Shown here: piece by piece, positions 43,731-53,199 of the stretch | Layout: the number at the start of each line of letters is the position of its first letter | How positions within the stretch are numbered: the first letter of the stretch is position 1 | Source of the DNA: Rosistilla carotiformis | GTDB taxonomy: Bacteria; Planctomycetota; Planctomycetia; Pirellulales; Pirellulaceae | DNA: 64,000 nucleotides | Assembly: GCF_007753095.1 (NCBI RefSeq) | Contig: NZ_CP036348.1 | Span: 806,001-870,000, forward strand | Direction of reading: 5' to 3' | The notes under the pieces: model-generated | Seen by the model: the letters and a program-made list of their open reading frames with translations, nothing else | What the model was told of the DNA's origin: nothing | Database searches by the model: none | Made by a program: the position numbers and the translations under genes

Positions 43731-45287
43731 CTAGTCGAGGAAGCCGACGAGATCTTGGCTGCGGCTAGGTTGCTGCAGCTTGCGAACCGCTTTGGCTTCG
43801 ATCTGACGAATCCGCTCTCGCGTCACCTTGAAGATGTGCCCCACTTCTTCAAGCGTGTAACTGTAGCCGTCGCCAAGGCCGTAACGCAGTTTGATGATCT
43901 CGCGTTCGCGATAGCTGAGACTCTTCAGGACCGAATTGATTCGGCCGCGAAGCATCTCTTGAGCTGCACCGATCGCAGGGCTTTCGGCCGTGCCGTCGGG
44001 CAACAGATCGCCAAACTGACTGTCTTCGCTGTTGCCAACCGGACGATCCAAGCTGATCGGATAGCGGCTCATCGCCAACACCCGACGCGCTTCTTCAACG
44101 GTTGTCTCGGCGCGACGCGCGGTCTCTTCGATCGTCGGTTCGCGGCCGAGTTCCTGCAGCAATTGACGAGCGACATTCCGCACGCGGCTCATCGTTTCGA
44201 CCATGTGCACAGGAATTCGGATCGTACGGCTTTGATCGGCGACCGCCCGAGTGATCGCTTGGCGAATCCACCACGTGGCGTAGGTGCAGAACTTAAAACC
44301 GCGACGATATTCAAACTTGTCGACAGCACGCATCAAACCTGCATTTCCCTCTTGGATCAGATCCAGGAAGGAGAGGCCACGGTTGCGATACTTCTTGGCG
44401 ATCGAAACGACCAATCGCAAGTTACCTTCGCTGAGTTCACGCTTGGCCTGCTGGTATTCCGAATAAACGGTCTTCAGCATGTTGACTCGTTCACGCAAGC
44501 TCTTGGGCGTCTCTTGGGTGGCGACCATGATCGTACGGAACTCTTGCAACAAGCGATCCTTCAGTTCTCGGTCCTCTTTCTTGCGACCAAGCTTAGAGAT
44601 CTCCGCTTTGAGATCGTCCAATCGTTGGCTGAATTTCTCCAGCGTGCCGATCATCGTTTCGATCCGCTGAGTCCGCAGGCCAAGCTCTTCGACCAGACGG
44701 ACGGCACGTCGCCGGCGACGGGCGAGCGAACGCCAAGCGTCGGTGCGACGTTCCTTGGATTCCGACTTGCTGAGCGCGGTGCGGTAATCGCGTTGGTTCC
44801 GCTTCAGCAGAACTTCCAGCGTTTTCAGGTTGTGAGGCATCCGGCCGAGGATCTGATCTTTTTCCAATCGATCGGTTACCGAGACTTGCACGGTTCGGTC
44901 GAAGGGAAGCTCGCCATTGTTCACGCGGCGCAGCGTCTTAAACGCATTGCGAATCACGTAATCGCATTCGAGCAATTTAGTACGGAAGCGGCGGCGAGTC
45001 TCTTCGATTCGTTTGGCGAGCAGGATTTCTTCGCGGCGCGTCAGCAGAGGGATCTCGCCCATCTGCGTGAGGTACATGCGAACAGGATCGTCGGACCACG
45101 AATCACTCTCGACTTCGGCCAGCAATTCGTCCGGGCTTTCCAGTTGGACGTCGCCTTCGGCAACTTGTTCGGTATCTAAAGCAGTATCATCATCGGTATC
45201 ATCATCGATAGGAATTTTACGAAACCCCTCCACGGCATCGTCGCGTGGGGAATCATCTTCAAAATCGTCCAACAGCGAATCGTACAA
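43731..45287 (-). CDS. rpoD: RNA polymerase sigma factor, RpoD/SigA type
   Basis: The 518-residue primary-type sigma-70 factor. Region 1.2 ([21 protein letters not shown], about 67-87), regions 2.1-2.4 ([26 protein letters not shown] and [17 protein letters not shown]), region 3 ([12 protein letters not shown]) and region 4 ([28 protein letters not shown]) are complete. An acidic N-terminal stretch (about 1-65) resembles region 1.1. An extra charged, Arg-rich stretch lies between 1.2 and 2. The start is TTG, seven bases after AGGAG. It is monocistronic with a terminator behind it. Whether it is the only such sigma cannot be told. Confidence 0.93.
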   Translation of the reverse strand: MYDSLLDDFEDDSPRDDAVEGFRKIPIDDDTDDDTALDTEQVAEGDVQLESPDELLAEVESDSWSDDPVRMYLTQMGEIPLLTRREEILLAKRIEETRRRFRTKLLECDYVIRNAFKTLRRVNNGELPFDRTVQVSVTDRLEKDQILGRMPHNLKTLEVLLKRNQRDYRTALSKSESKERRTDAWRSLARRRRRAVRLVEELGLRTQRIETMIGTLEKFSQRLDDLKAEISKLGRKKEDRELKDRLLQEFRTIMVATQETPKSLRERVNMLKTVYSEYQQAKRELSEGNLRLVVSIAKKYRNRGLSFLDLIQEGNAGLMRAVDKFEYRRGFKFCTYATWWIRQAITRAVADQSRTIRIPVHMVETMSRVRNVARQLLQELGREPTIEETARRAETTVEEARRVLAMSRYPISLDRPVGNSEDSQFGDLLPDGTAESPAIGAAQEMLRGRINSVLKSLSYREREIIKLRYGLGDGYSYTLEEVGHIFKVTRERIRQIEAKAVRKLQQPSRSQDLVGFLD

Positions 45288-45959
45288 GTCCTTACTCCTG
45301 TGGGCTAATTATCTGGCTGTGGCACGTATCAGGCGGGGCAGCATCGCCTCCATAAAGCTGCCTCCACGTCACTCATTCATATCAGTGACATGTAACTTTA
45401 CCACCCTTACGCGCGTCTTCGGCTCCCCGAAACCATTTGTTAAAACTTTGTAATTGCACAAACCTTCCGGCTTGATGTGGCAGCGCAATCTGTGCCAACG
45501 CGAACAGAAACACTCAAGTCTAGGTTCTCAATTGTGCTGCGGATGTGTCCCAATTTTTCCTGGACTCTAAGCCGGTAATCCCATGATCCCGAACCGTCGA
45601 TCACGCAGTCACAAAGCGAATCACTCGCGAGCGGCTGATGCATGTCGCAGCGTCAATCGGCAAACTTCGATGAAGTCTTTCGATTCCCCGAAAACACACA
45701 GAACCCCCTAACGTCCACTGTCGTAGCACCTATACTCGCGAATCCCAGACGAGCGTGTACGGACGATCGAGCCCGTTGATAGAAGCGTCGGGAGGTAGGA
45801 TGCAACCCGATTCACTCTGATTTGTTGAGCACGACAGCGGTTACTCGAATTCTAGTCACAAACACCCTACAGTCTAGTGTTAACGTTTTCAGGTTCGACT
45901 CGATTCGCTTGATAAATTTTGATGCCAAAGATTGATAATTAGCAGGAAAATTCGGACTT
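45288..45959. other. Long intergenic region upstream of the sigma factor gene
   Basis: About 670 bases between the divergent rpoD and a membrane protein gene. Short open frames on both strands show no recognisable features or ribosome sites. It should contain the rpoD promoter(s). Confidence 0.4.
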
Positions 45960-46484
45960 ATGCACTTATTCACCTGCCCTTGCGGCGAAAGCTTTCCGAT
46001 TTCCGCGGCGCAAGCGGGGCAGTCGATCGTGTGCCCCCACTGCAATCAATCGATACAGCTGCCGAAGCTGCGGGACTTGAAGCAATTGCCTTCCGCTCAA
46101 GTCGCTGAAGAGGCGTCTCCGGCCAGGGGGTGGTCGGGTGGCCAAGGGCTACTCTTCTCGGTTATCTTTGCTTGTTTGCTAGCATCGCTAGGTATGTCGG
46201 CGTGGTCGAGTTACCGCTGGTTGCAGATCGAAAAACCGCCGACGCGCGCGATGATGATTGCCACGGGTGAGAAGGAGATCGATACCTATGAGGCGCCGCA
46301 GTTGCTTGAGTTCTGGATGAACTACGGGCAGCCCGGAATGGGCGTCCGGCGGATGCCAGGATATGCGCAAGTCCAAGTCTATCGGGACAGTTGGAAACGC
46401 TGGGCATTCGTTTCGTATGCCGTCGCGACGGTCTGCTTGATCGGCTTGATCACCGTCAGCCGCAAGAAAGCGCCCGCTTCATAA
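45960..46484 (+). CDS. Zinc-ribbon membrane protein
   Basis: A 174-residue protein. An N-terminal CPC...CPHC ribbon (about 6-27) is followed by a linker, a membrane helix (about 64-84), a polar extracytoplasmic loop and a second helix (about 148-165). This arrangement recurs in planctomycete proteins of unknown role. It starts at the first ATG and is convergent with the next gene, with 17 bases between stops. Confidence 0.6.
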   Translation: MHLFTCPCGESFPISAAQAGQSIVCPHCNQSIQLPKLRDLKQLPSAQVAEEASPARGWSGGQGLLFSVIFACLLASLGMSAWSSYRWLQIEKPPTRAMMIATGEKEIDTYEAPQLLEFWMNYGQPGMGVRRMPGYAQVQVYRDSWKRWAFVSYAVATVCLIGLITVSRKKAPAS

Positions 46485-46501
46485 TCCGGTCTCTGGTGGG
46501 T

Positions 46502-47719
46502 TCAGTCTTCGAACTGCCAGGTCTTCGAAAAACGCGTTCGCGACCCGGTCCGAAGGATCTGCATTCCGGGGCGACTGACCAAGACAAGTGTTTCGGATAA
46601 CCAACGACGGCCGACGAGTAGCGCCAGTTCGTCGGATGCCCATCCTTTCCACCGCGCCAGCTTTTTGAATTCGGGGTGCGCTGCGGTGAATTCACAAACG
46701 ACGGTTTCCAATGCATCGGTTGCCGTTGCTTCGGAGCATTGCTGGCAACGCTGTTGATCGATCGCTAGCGGCGAAACGAGCCGCTGACACCACTCACATT
46801 TTTTTGCCAGATCGGCCAAGAATCGCTCATGTGTGATCGGACACGTGGTCAACAGGTCTGGCAGCACGGTCTTTCCAGTAACCGCGCATCGCTCCAGTTC
46901 GGCTTGCAAAGCTTCTTTGCCGGAAAGTTCGCAGTGCCCCAACGCTTCGCGCGCCGTGATCGTTCCCTCGTCGGTGCAAACGATGTTGTAGGATTCGATT
47001 CCAGTGATCGGGCATCGAAACAAAGGCGGATGCAGTCCCCCTCTTTCCCACTCGATTCCCCAACCTTCGAACGCGAGCGAAGTTTGTTCGCCCTGGTCGA
47101 ATTGGATCCGCACTTTGCCAGCGACCCAGGGGGACCAAGCGACCGCGACGCCAATGGTTTGTCGGTTCGTCAGGCTGCCCATGGCGGCATCGATCCAAGC
47201 GGTCACGGTCGAACGGTCGCTCGCTTTTAACCGTGGTGCAACGGCGACCAAACGGTCGAGTTCCAGTCGGGCAGCGAGTTCGGCGGCTACCACGTTGCCA
47301 TCGCGGTCGAACCAATGATGTTCGATTTCGGTTGCCAAGGTGCTGATCCGCAGGAACGGTCGCGGTTCCAGCGTGCAGCCCGCCAGTTGAACGCGCCCTT
47401 GGCGAATCTGGTAGGGCTTAAGGACGACCGTGGCGATTCCCGCAACGTGACTCGATTCGCCCGCCGCTTGAGCTTCGATCGCGCCCCCTGCGAACTGCCG
47501 CTGCAGATCCCACAGTTTGGCGCAATCGAGCGTCGATTCAATCGTGATTGCGGCAGCGGTTGGACGTTCGGTATCGGATGCTGGCGCGATGGGCAACAAT
47601 TCGAGATTGCCGAGCGGATCGGCTTGCACGCGTAGCGACAATGCATCGGCAACCCACGCAATGTAATCACGTGCCGCAGCGTCGATACCCGTTTCGTTGA
47701 GAACTGTCGGATCCGCCAT
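46502..47719 (-). CDS. Hypothetical protein with repeated Cys-x-x-[ST] metal-binding motifs
   Basis: A 405-residue protein of no recognised family. The N-terminal 240 residues have no motif. Then comes a Cys-rich stretch (about 243-330) with four related units: CPITGIESY, CELSGKE, CAVTGKTVL and CPITHERF. They are followed by a CEWCQ...CQQC zinc ribbon (about 315-345) and a compact C-terminal domain. No signal peptide or membrane helix is seen. The repeated Cys units suggest a metal-binding scaffold; this is inference. Confidence 0.6.
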   Translation of the reverse strand: MADPTVLNETGIDAAARDYIAWVADALSLRVQADPLGNLELLPIAPASDTERPTAAAITIESTLDCAKLWDLQRQFAGGAIEAQAAGESSHVAGIATVVLKPYQIRQGRVQLAGCTLEPRPFLRISTLATEIEHHWFDRDGNVVAAELAARLELDRLVAVAPRLKASDRSTVTAWIDAAMGSLTNRQTIGVAVAWSPWVAGKVRIQFDQGEQTSLAFEGWGIEWERGGLHPPLFRCPITGIESYNIVCTDEGTITAREALGHCELSGKEALQAELERCAVTGKTVLPDLLTTCPITHERFLADLAKKCEWCQRLVSPLAIDQQRCQQCSEATATDALETVVCEFTAAHPEFKKLARWKGWASDELALLVGRRWLSETLVLVSRPGMQILRTGSRTRFSKTWQFED

Positions 47720-47853
47720 CTATCCAAGCTATGTCGCGCGTGATGTTGATGAAATCCCAGACTTCCAGTCTACCATCGCTATCTTTCGGTGGATACTAAA
47801 TAAATGGGGCACCGGATAGCCCGATTGCTGGCAGCGATCGAGCTGCTGGGTGA

Positions 47854-48636
47854 TCAGTCGCGCTTTCGCAGCACGTAGACGACATCTTCGCAGCTGGCGT
47901 CGACAGTGATCGGCTCCGAAACGTCGTAGCCGAAGTCGTAGGTGCCGACGATATCCCAGCTCCCCTCGGTATCGATAAGCGACTGGAATTGCTTGGGCGT
48001 ATACGATCGCAGCCTCAGTTCGTCGGCGATCCGCTTCTGCCCCTTGGGAGTGAAGATATCAAATCGGATCCCAAAGCGTTCCATCCGCTTTCGCGGGGCG
48101 CGTTCGATGGTCCACATCTGTGTCACGATCGACAGATGTCCGCGCCGCGCCGCCCACGACTCCTCTTCGCTGGGGGCCGCCGCGGTGGGCGTCAGATGGA
48201 TCCCGACCAGATAGATGCCTCCCTTTTTGGTCCCCGCCGCCATGCAACGCATGTGATCGTGAGCGGTCTGGGCAGTCGTCAGGTGGCGAAAGCTGTTGAT
48301 CGTATTAAAGGCGAGGTCCCATTTTCGCTTCGGCTTGAAATCGCTCATGTCAGCGACCCAGGCCGTCGGTTTCATGCCTTTGCGTTCGAAACGCTTGTTG
48401 CAGAACTCGACAGCTTTGGGATTCAGGTCGATCCCGGAGACTTCGAAGTCGTGTTTGGCAAGACCGTACAACAATCGCCCGGTGCCGCAAGCTGGTTCAA
48501 ATAGCCGCCGCGCCTTGCCGCCCAGATAGACGTCGTTGATGTCGCGGATGAAGCCCATCTCGGCGGCGCAGTCGGCGCCAAAGACCAGGTCGTAATACTT
48601 CGGGTGGTCGTAGATACTTTCGTTGACAACATCCAC
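47854..48636 (-). CDS. SAM-dependent methyltransferase
   Basis: A 260-residue class I methyltransferase: motif I LFEPACGTGRLLYGLA (about 46-61), motif II VSGIDLNPKAVEF and a motif-IV-like DLAFNTINSFRHL (about 107-119). The start is GTG (GTGGATGTTGTC). It begins 22 bases after the DinB-like gene and is probably co-transcribed with it. The substrate is unknown. Confidence 0.82.
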   Translation of the reverse strand: MDVVNESIYDHPKYYDLVFGADCAAEMGFIRDINDVYLGGKARRLFEPACGTGRLLYGLAKHDFEVSGIDLNPKAVEFCNKRFERKGMKPTAWVADMSDFKPKRKWDLAFNTINSFRHLTTAQTAHDHMRCMAAGTKKGGIYLVGIHLTPTAAAPSEEESWAARRGHLSIVTQMWTIERAPRKRMERFGIRFDIFTPKGQKRIADELRLRSYTPKQFQSLIDTEGSWDIVGTYDFGYDVSEPITVDASCEDVVYVLRKRD

Positions 48637-48658
48637 TGTGCTTGCTTCTTTCGCTTCG

Positions 48659-49189
48659 TTATCGGACGGGATTCAGGCCGAGCATCCGCCGCAGCAGACC
48701 GATCTGGCCGGCATGGATATGTTCGTGCAGCGGGCAAAACAGAATCGCCCCCAGTTTGTTCGGATAGACCGCGTAGGGCATGTCGATCGGTTCGAGCAGT
48801 CGCTGCGGCGAGCTTTCGGTCACGACCTCGATCGATCGTTGATGGATCGTGCTGAGTCGTTGCAGCAGTTCATCGGGCGTCGGCTGGCCGGCCGGATCGG
48901 CCTGGGGCGTCGTCCCGCGGCCGTACTTCTTGCGGAACGTGCCGGGGACCAATTCAAGGTCCTCGGGCTCGCGGCCGCGCTGCCGGAAGACCAGCAGGCC
49001 GTACTGCGAATAGGCGAGGTGGCCAACTTGCCAAGCGACGTGAGTCGGCAAGCCGGCGGGCATTTGAAACCACAATTCTTGCGGCGTGTTGTCGAGCAGT
49101 TCGAGCGTGTACTGGCGAGCAAATTCGATTTGCCCCACGGCCACCGCTCGGCTCTTCTCGACGGTTTCGATATCTAGCTGAACGCTCAT
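48659..49189 (-). CDS. DinB-like four-helix metalloprotein
   Basis: A 176-residue protein of the DinB/YfiT-like four-helix bundle family. Histidines that fit the metal triad are in THVAWQVGHLAYS (about 50-62) and CPLHEHIHAGQIGLLRR (about 152-168). Family members act as thiol-dependent transferases or are of unknown function. The ATG starting SVQLDIETVEK was chosen over one 22 codons upstream. It is followed by the methyltransferase gene. Confidence 0.72.
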   Translation of the reverse strand: MSVQLDIETVEKSRAVAVGQIEFARQYTLELLDNTPQELWFQMPAGLPTHVAWQVGHLAYSQYGLLVFRQRGREPEDLELVPGTFRKKYGRGTTPQADPAGQPTPDELLQRLSTIHQRSIEVVTESSPQRLLEPIDMPYAVYPNKLGAILFCPLHEHIHAGQIGLLRRMLGLNPVR

Positions 49190-49276
49190 GCGATAAAATT
49201 CCTTATTCACGCAACGCAAACTAACCGCGACGCGAAGCAGAATCCTAACTGGCAATCTCTGCTAGTGATAGCACCG

Positions 49277-51055
49277 TCAGTACTTCGGCAGGTCGATCAC
49301 GCCGTTCCAGTCCGACGGCGCGACGCGGCCGTGTTGAGCGATATAGACGGTTAGAAAGTCTTTGGCGCGGTCCGCCGCCGGGACCGCGTGCAAGCGTTCA
49401 AAGGCATCTCCCCAACGCTTGTCCAACAGCGCGTCGAGCGCCTCTTCATAGGTAGCGATGTCGGCATCGGAGAGCCCACACAGCGGACCCTCGGGAGGCA
49501 GGATCTGGCTGACGACCAGCGGCGTTGCGATTCCGGCCGGTCGGACCCGCGCCAGCCGCCGGATCCGGCATGTCGTTGGCGGGACAAAGTCGCGGATGTA
49601 TTGAGCGCTGATTTCGTCGACCAAGATCTCCGCCGACAACTGCTTTGTCATCCCTTCCAAGCGGCTGGCGAGGTTCACGACCGGGCCAAACGCTGTCACC
49701 TTCACCTGATCGACAGTCCCGATCCGCCCGGCGACAGCGCGTCCGCTGGAGATCCCAATGCCGCAGCGGAAATCGGCCAGTCGGCCATCGCTGCCGGCCG
49801 ATGTGAACTCTTCGAGAATCGCCAGTGCGGCGGCGCAAGCGCGGCCGGGCGCATCGACTTGAGCAATCGGCCAGCCCCAAAAACCCATCGCCGCGTCGCC
49901 GTGGAAGTCGCCGATCACGCCGCCCGAATCGAGGATGTGCCGCGTCATCACGCCGAGCGCTTCGCTGACCCGTTCCAACAATTCCAACAGCCGACCTTGC
50001 GCCTTTTCGCTCTGCCGCGAGAACCCGCGGAGATCGCAGAACAGGGCCGACAGTTCGGTCTCACGCGGCGCTAACGCGTCTTCGGTCTCTTTGTTCCCCA
50101 AGGCGTTCATCACCACCGGCGCGAAGAACTGCTGCAAGCCGGCCTGGCGTCGCTGCAGGGCTCGCATGTCGCGGAGATTGCCAATCGTGGTCGCGACCAA
50201 TTCGGAGAACTTTAAATCGTCCTGCAAGACGTCGGCAGCTTGCGACGCAGCGTTTCCAGCGGGGCCGTTGAACAGTCCCGCCATCGCTCCGGCGACATAC
50301 AGACCGAGCCCGTCGGTCCCCGAGATCACGGGGACGCAGAAGGCCCAGTCGATTCCGTCGAGCTGCGTGAACTGCGACTCCCGGCCGCCGTTCCACAAAT
50401 GCAAAATGCTCTCCCCCGATTCAAGCGACTTGCGGACCAAGCTGGCGCTGGGGGCGCGTTCCTGCGACGTCGGCACGCGGCTATCAAAATGCTGGACGCT
50501 GATTTCCGGAGTGTCGCTGCGATTGAGCCCGACGACGGCGACCGCCGATGCGCTGGGGATCCCTTGCAGCAGCACCGTCGCCACGCGAACCCATAGCTCT
50601 TGATCGCTGTTGCTGCCGGAGATCAGTTCGGGCAGCCGCCGCAGGACCTCGATCCGTTGGCCAGCATCGCGAAACGGATTGCGACGCAATTGTTGAGCGT
50701 CGAAGGCGTGTTGAGTTAGCTCGCCCTCGGGATCGGGCGAATCGAGCTGCGGGCGATCGACCAGGGTGAACGTTGTCGCGCCGACGACAAAATGTTCGCC
50801 GACCGAAATCAGAAACTCTTCGCTCTGCTGGCCCTTAAAAAAGATCGGGTTCCGGGCCGCGGCGATCCTGCGAATCCGCAGCTGTTTCCCCTCGCGCGTC
50901 ATGCGCACATGTTGCCGCGAGATCCGATCGTCCCAGGGAATCGACCACGTCCCCGCGTCGCGACCCAACACGATCGGGTGGCTGGCATCGAGGTCGGAGA
51001 CCGGTCGACGCCAACGGTCTTCGTTTCGCGAACCTTGGACAACCAGATCCAACAT
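49277..51055 (-). CDS. FHA-GAF-class III nucleotide cyclase
   Basis: A 592-residue signalling protein. An FHA domain (about 20-105; GRDAG 31-35, SRQHV 46-50) would bind phosphothreonine, and a GAF-like domain covers about 140-300. The class III cyclase domain (about 335-545) keeps both metal Asp residues (D341, D387), the substrate Lys (K452), and the transition-state N461 and R465. The position before VVN that usually helps select adenine is Pro instead of Asp, so nucleotide preference is uncertain. A C-terminal helix-rich tail follows. It lies seven bases after the BaiN-like gene. The ATG follows GGAGG. Confidence 0.82.
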   Translation of the reverse strand: MLDLVVQGSRNEDRWRRPVSDLDASHPIVLGRDAGTWSIPWDDRISRQHVRMTREGKQLRIRRIAAARNPIFFKGQQSEEFLISVGEHFVVGATTFTLVDRPQLDSPDPEGELTQHAFDAQQLRRNPFRDAGQRIEVLRRLPELISGSNSDQELWVRVATVLLQGIPSASAVAVVGLNRSDTPEISVQHFDSRVPTSQERAPSASLVRKSLESGESILHLWNGGRESQFTQLDGIDWAFCVPVISGTDGLGLYVAGAMAGLFNGPAGNAASQAADVLQDDLKFSELVATTIGNLRDMRALQRRQAGLQQFFAPVVMNALGNKETEDALAPRETELSALFCDLRGFSRQSEKAQGRLLELLERVSEALGVMTRHILDSGGVIGDFHGDAAMGFWGWPIAQVDAPGRACAAALAILEEFTSAGSDGRLADFRCGIGISSGRAVAGRIGTVDQVKVTAFGPVVNLASRLEGMTKQLSAEILVDEISAQYIRDFVPPTTCRIRRLARVRPAGIATPLVVSQILPPEGPLCGLSDADIATYEEALDALLDKRWGDAFERLHAVPAADRAKDFLTVYIAQHGRVAPSDWNGVIDLPKY

Positions 51056-51062
51056 CGATTTG

Positions 51063-52340
51063 CTAACCTCCCGCGTCGGCGTCGTGAAGCGACTCGGCGG
51101 CGCTGCGACCGGCAACCGTTCCCGTGCTAAACGCCGACTGGAAATTATATCCGCCGATCCAACCGTCGAGGTCCAGGATTTCTCCGGCAATGTACAATCC
51201 GTCGACGATTCGGCTGTGCATCGTCCGCGGATCGACTTCTTTTAACGAGACACCTCCGGCGGTCACCTCCGCCTTTTTAAAGCCCCGCGTCCCTTGGATC
51301 GGCATCCGATTTCGCAGCATCCCCTCGACCAGCAGCCGCCGGTTGGCTCCGCTTAATTCGGCTAGCGGTTTCTCTCCCGCGACTTGAGCTTGCTCGATCA
51401 GCGCGCTCGCCAGCCGTCGCGGCAGGATTTCGCAGAGTGCTTTGTCCAGCTGGCGGCTCGGTTCGCTCGCACGTTTGGCATCGAACCAGCTGTTCAGCCG
51501 ATCGTCGTTCCAGCCGGGCAACGCGTTGATCCGCAGCTCAATCGTCGACAGATCTTCGACGGCGGTGATCGCCCGGCTGACATCCATCGCCGTCGGGCCG
51601 GAGAATCCAAAGTGAGTGAACAGCAGCCCGCCGGTTCGCTGAGCCAGTTCACCCTTTTTCTTCGCAACGCCCGGTTTGCCTACGGTCACTTGGGCCTCGG
51701 GAAGCGTCAGCCCTTGCAGCTCCCACGTCCAAGCGCTGCCACCGACGATCGGGACCAGCGAAGGACGGGGCGTGAGGATCGTGTGCCCAAGTTGTTGCAG
51801 CCAGTTGTAGCCATCGCCGACGGTGCCGCAGCCTGGATACGACATTCCCCCCACGGTCACGATCACCGATCGGCAGTGCAGCGATTGGCCGTCGAGATCG
51901 ACTCGGAATCCGGTCTCGGTGCGAGTCAGGTTTTGGACCGCCGCTCCCAATCGCAGCGTCGCGCCACTTTCGGTCATCCGGCGCTGCAACGCTTGGCAGA
52001 CATCCAACGCCCTGTCGCTTTCGGGAAAGATCTTGCCGCCCGGTTCGACTTTGGTCGGGACGCCTAAGTCGCGGAACATTTGAACGACGTCGGTGGGAGA
52101 GAGTTCGGCGAGCGCTTGCCGCAGGAAGCGACCGTTCTTGCCGAAGGCTTCCATGATCCCGGCCGCATCGCAATCGTGAGTCACGTTGCAACGGGTACCG
52201 CCGGACATCAAGATCTTGACCCCCGCCTTGTTCGCTTTCTCCAAGACGCAGACGCTGCGGCCTCGGCGAGCTGCCTCGGCGGCGGCCATCATCCCGGCCG
52301 CACCGGCCCCAATTACTACGATGTCAAAGTCATTCTGCAT
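51063..52340 (-). CDS. BaiN/HI0933-like FAD flavoprotein
   Basis: A 425-residue NAD(P)/FAD-dependent oxidoreductase of the BaiN/HI0933 family. FAD-binding GAGAAGMMAAAEAARRG (about 12-28), GGTRCNVTHDC (about 47-57) and a C-terminal GEILDLDGWIGGYNFQ (about 385-400) are typical. Cytosolic; the physiological substrate is unclear in most bacteria. It starts at the ATG before the dinucleotide fold and is coupled to the cyclase gene. Confidence 0.87.
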   Translation of the reverse strand: MQNDFDIVVIGAGAAGMMAAAEAARRGRSVCVLEKANKAGVKILMSGGTRCNVTHDCDAAGIMEAFGKNGRFLRQALAELSPTDVVQMFRDLGVPTKVEPGGKIFPESDRALDVCQALQRRMTESGATLRLGAAVQNLTRTETGFRVDLDGQSLHCRSVIVTVGGMSYPGCGTVGDGYNWLQQLGHTILTPRPSLVPIVGGSAWTWELQGLTLPEAQVTVGKPGVAKKKGELAQRTGGLLFTHFGFSGPTAMDVSRAITAVEDLSTIELRINALPGWNDDRLNSWFDAKRASEPSRQLDKALCEILPRRLASALIEQAQVAGEKPLAELSGANRRLLVEGMLRNRMPIQGTRGFKKAEVTAGGVSLKEVDPRTMHSRIVDGLYIAGEILDLDGWIGGYNFQSAFSTGTVAGRSAAESLHDADAGG

Positions 52341-52429
52341 TCGGGGCGTCACATTCCATCGTGCTCGGTCGTCGTGCGGACGTTCCCGATGCAGGTTTTT
52401 TTATTTTTGTTGTCGATGCGTGGCGAACT

Positions 52430-52666
52430 CTACTGCTCACCAAGAGGTGGCGATTTATGGTCCGCTGGCGAAAGCTTCCCGCCGCCGCTCTGCTGCATCG
52501 CCTGGCAATCCGTCGCGACTCTTTCGCCGCGTAGGTCGATCACGACCCGTCCGGATGCCTTCTCTCTTCGCTGCAGGTCGGCATAGATCCGATCGAGGTC
52601 GTTGTCGAAATCGGCAGCAAGCCGATGGCGTAGTTCGCGAATTTGATCGGTTATTGGGTTAGTCAT
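52430..52666 (-). CDS. Probable antitoxin of a VapC-type pair
   Basis: A 78-residue protein rich in charged residues (ELRHRLAADFDNDLDRIYADLQ) with an acidic/hydrophilic C-terminus and no clear DNA-binding motif. It overlaps the PIN-domain gene by eight bases (ATGACTAA), so it is translationally coupled. By this association it is the likely antitoxin, but the order, toxin first, is the reverse of the usual vapBC layout. Confidence 0.55.
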   Translation of the reverse strand: MTNPITDQIRELRHRLAADFDNDLDRIYADLQRREKASGRVVIDLRGERVATDCQAMQQSGGGKLSPADHKSPPLGEQ

Positions 52667-53141
52667 CGGTTTCGTCCATCGGAAGTTCTTGCGGCGTACA
52701 GATCACAGGTGGCTCGAATCCCGCCTCGCGAATCACGAATTCGATCTGGTGCCGTAGCACGGCATTGGCGATATGCTTGAAGTTCCATGTCAACAAGTAG
52801 TCTACACCGTGAACCGAAGCAATTGCGATATGCAGGGCGTCACGGGGCTCTGAAGCGGGGACGGCCTTTGCTGAGATCAGGTTCGCTGCCAGTTCTCGGC
52901 ATTCAGGAGTAATTGCAAGTAATCTGTGGTTGCTGATCGCCTCCAGGCGTTCTCGTGCCGCTGTTGGATCACCGGCACCGCATTCGTCCACTACGAGTTG
53001 TGAAACAACAAGCTCGAGACGAGTCGGTGCCATTGCCCACCAGGCACGAGTCAGTCGCTGTTGGGCCGCAGCAGCAGGATCCTTCAGGATTCTCCCAGCA
53101 ACGTTCCCGACAATGGTGGTTTCAACGTACGCAAATGCCAT
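52659..53141 (-). CDS. PIN-domain (VapC-type) toxin
   Basis: A 160-residue PIN-domain RNase-like protein. Acidic residues expected in the active site are present at YVETTIVGN (about 5-13), DECGAGD (about 51-57) and a DALHIAIASVHGVDYLLTWNFKHIAN block (about 100-125). Such toxins cleave tRNA or mRNA. It is the first gene of the pair. The family call is fairly firm; toxicity is not shown. Confidence 0.72.
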   Translation of the reverse strand: MAFAYVETTIVGNVAGRILKDPAAAAQQRLTRAWWAMAPTRLELVVSQLVVDECGAGDPTAARERLEAISNHRLLAITPECRELAANLISAKAVPASEPRDALHIAIASVHGVDYLLTWNFKHIANAVLRHQIEFVIREAGFEPPVICTPQELPMDETDD

Positions 53142-53199
53142 TCATCTATTGTATCGGCGCTCAGCGACGAACGCACTGGAAGGGCATTGCCGTCACAGG

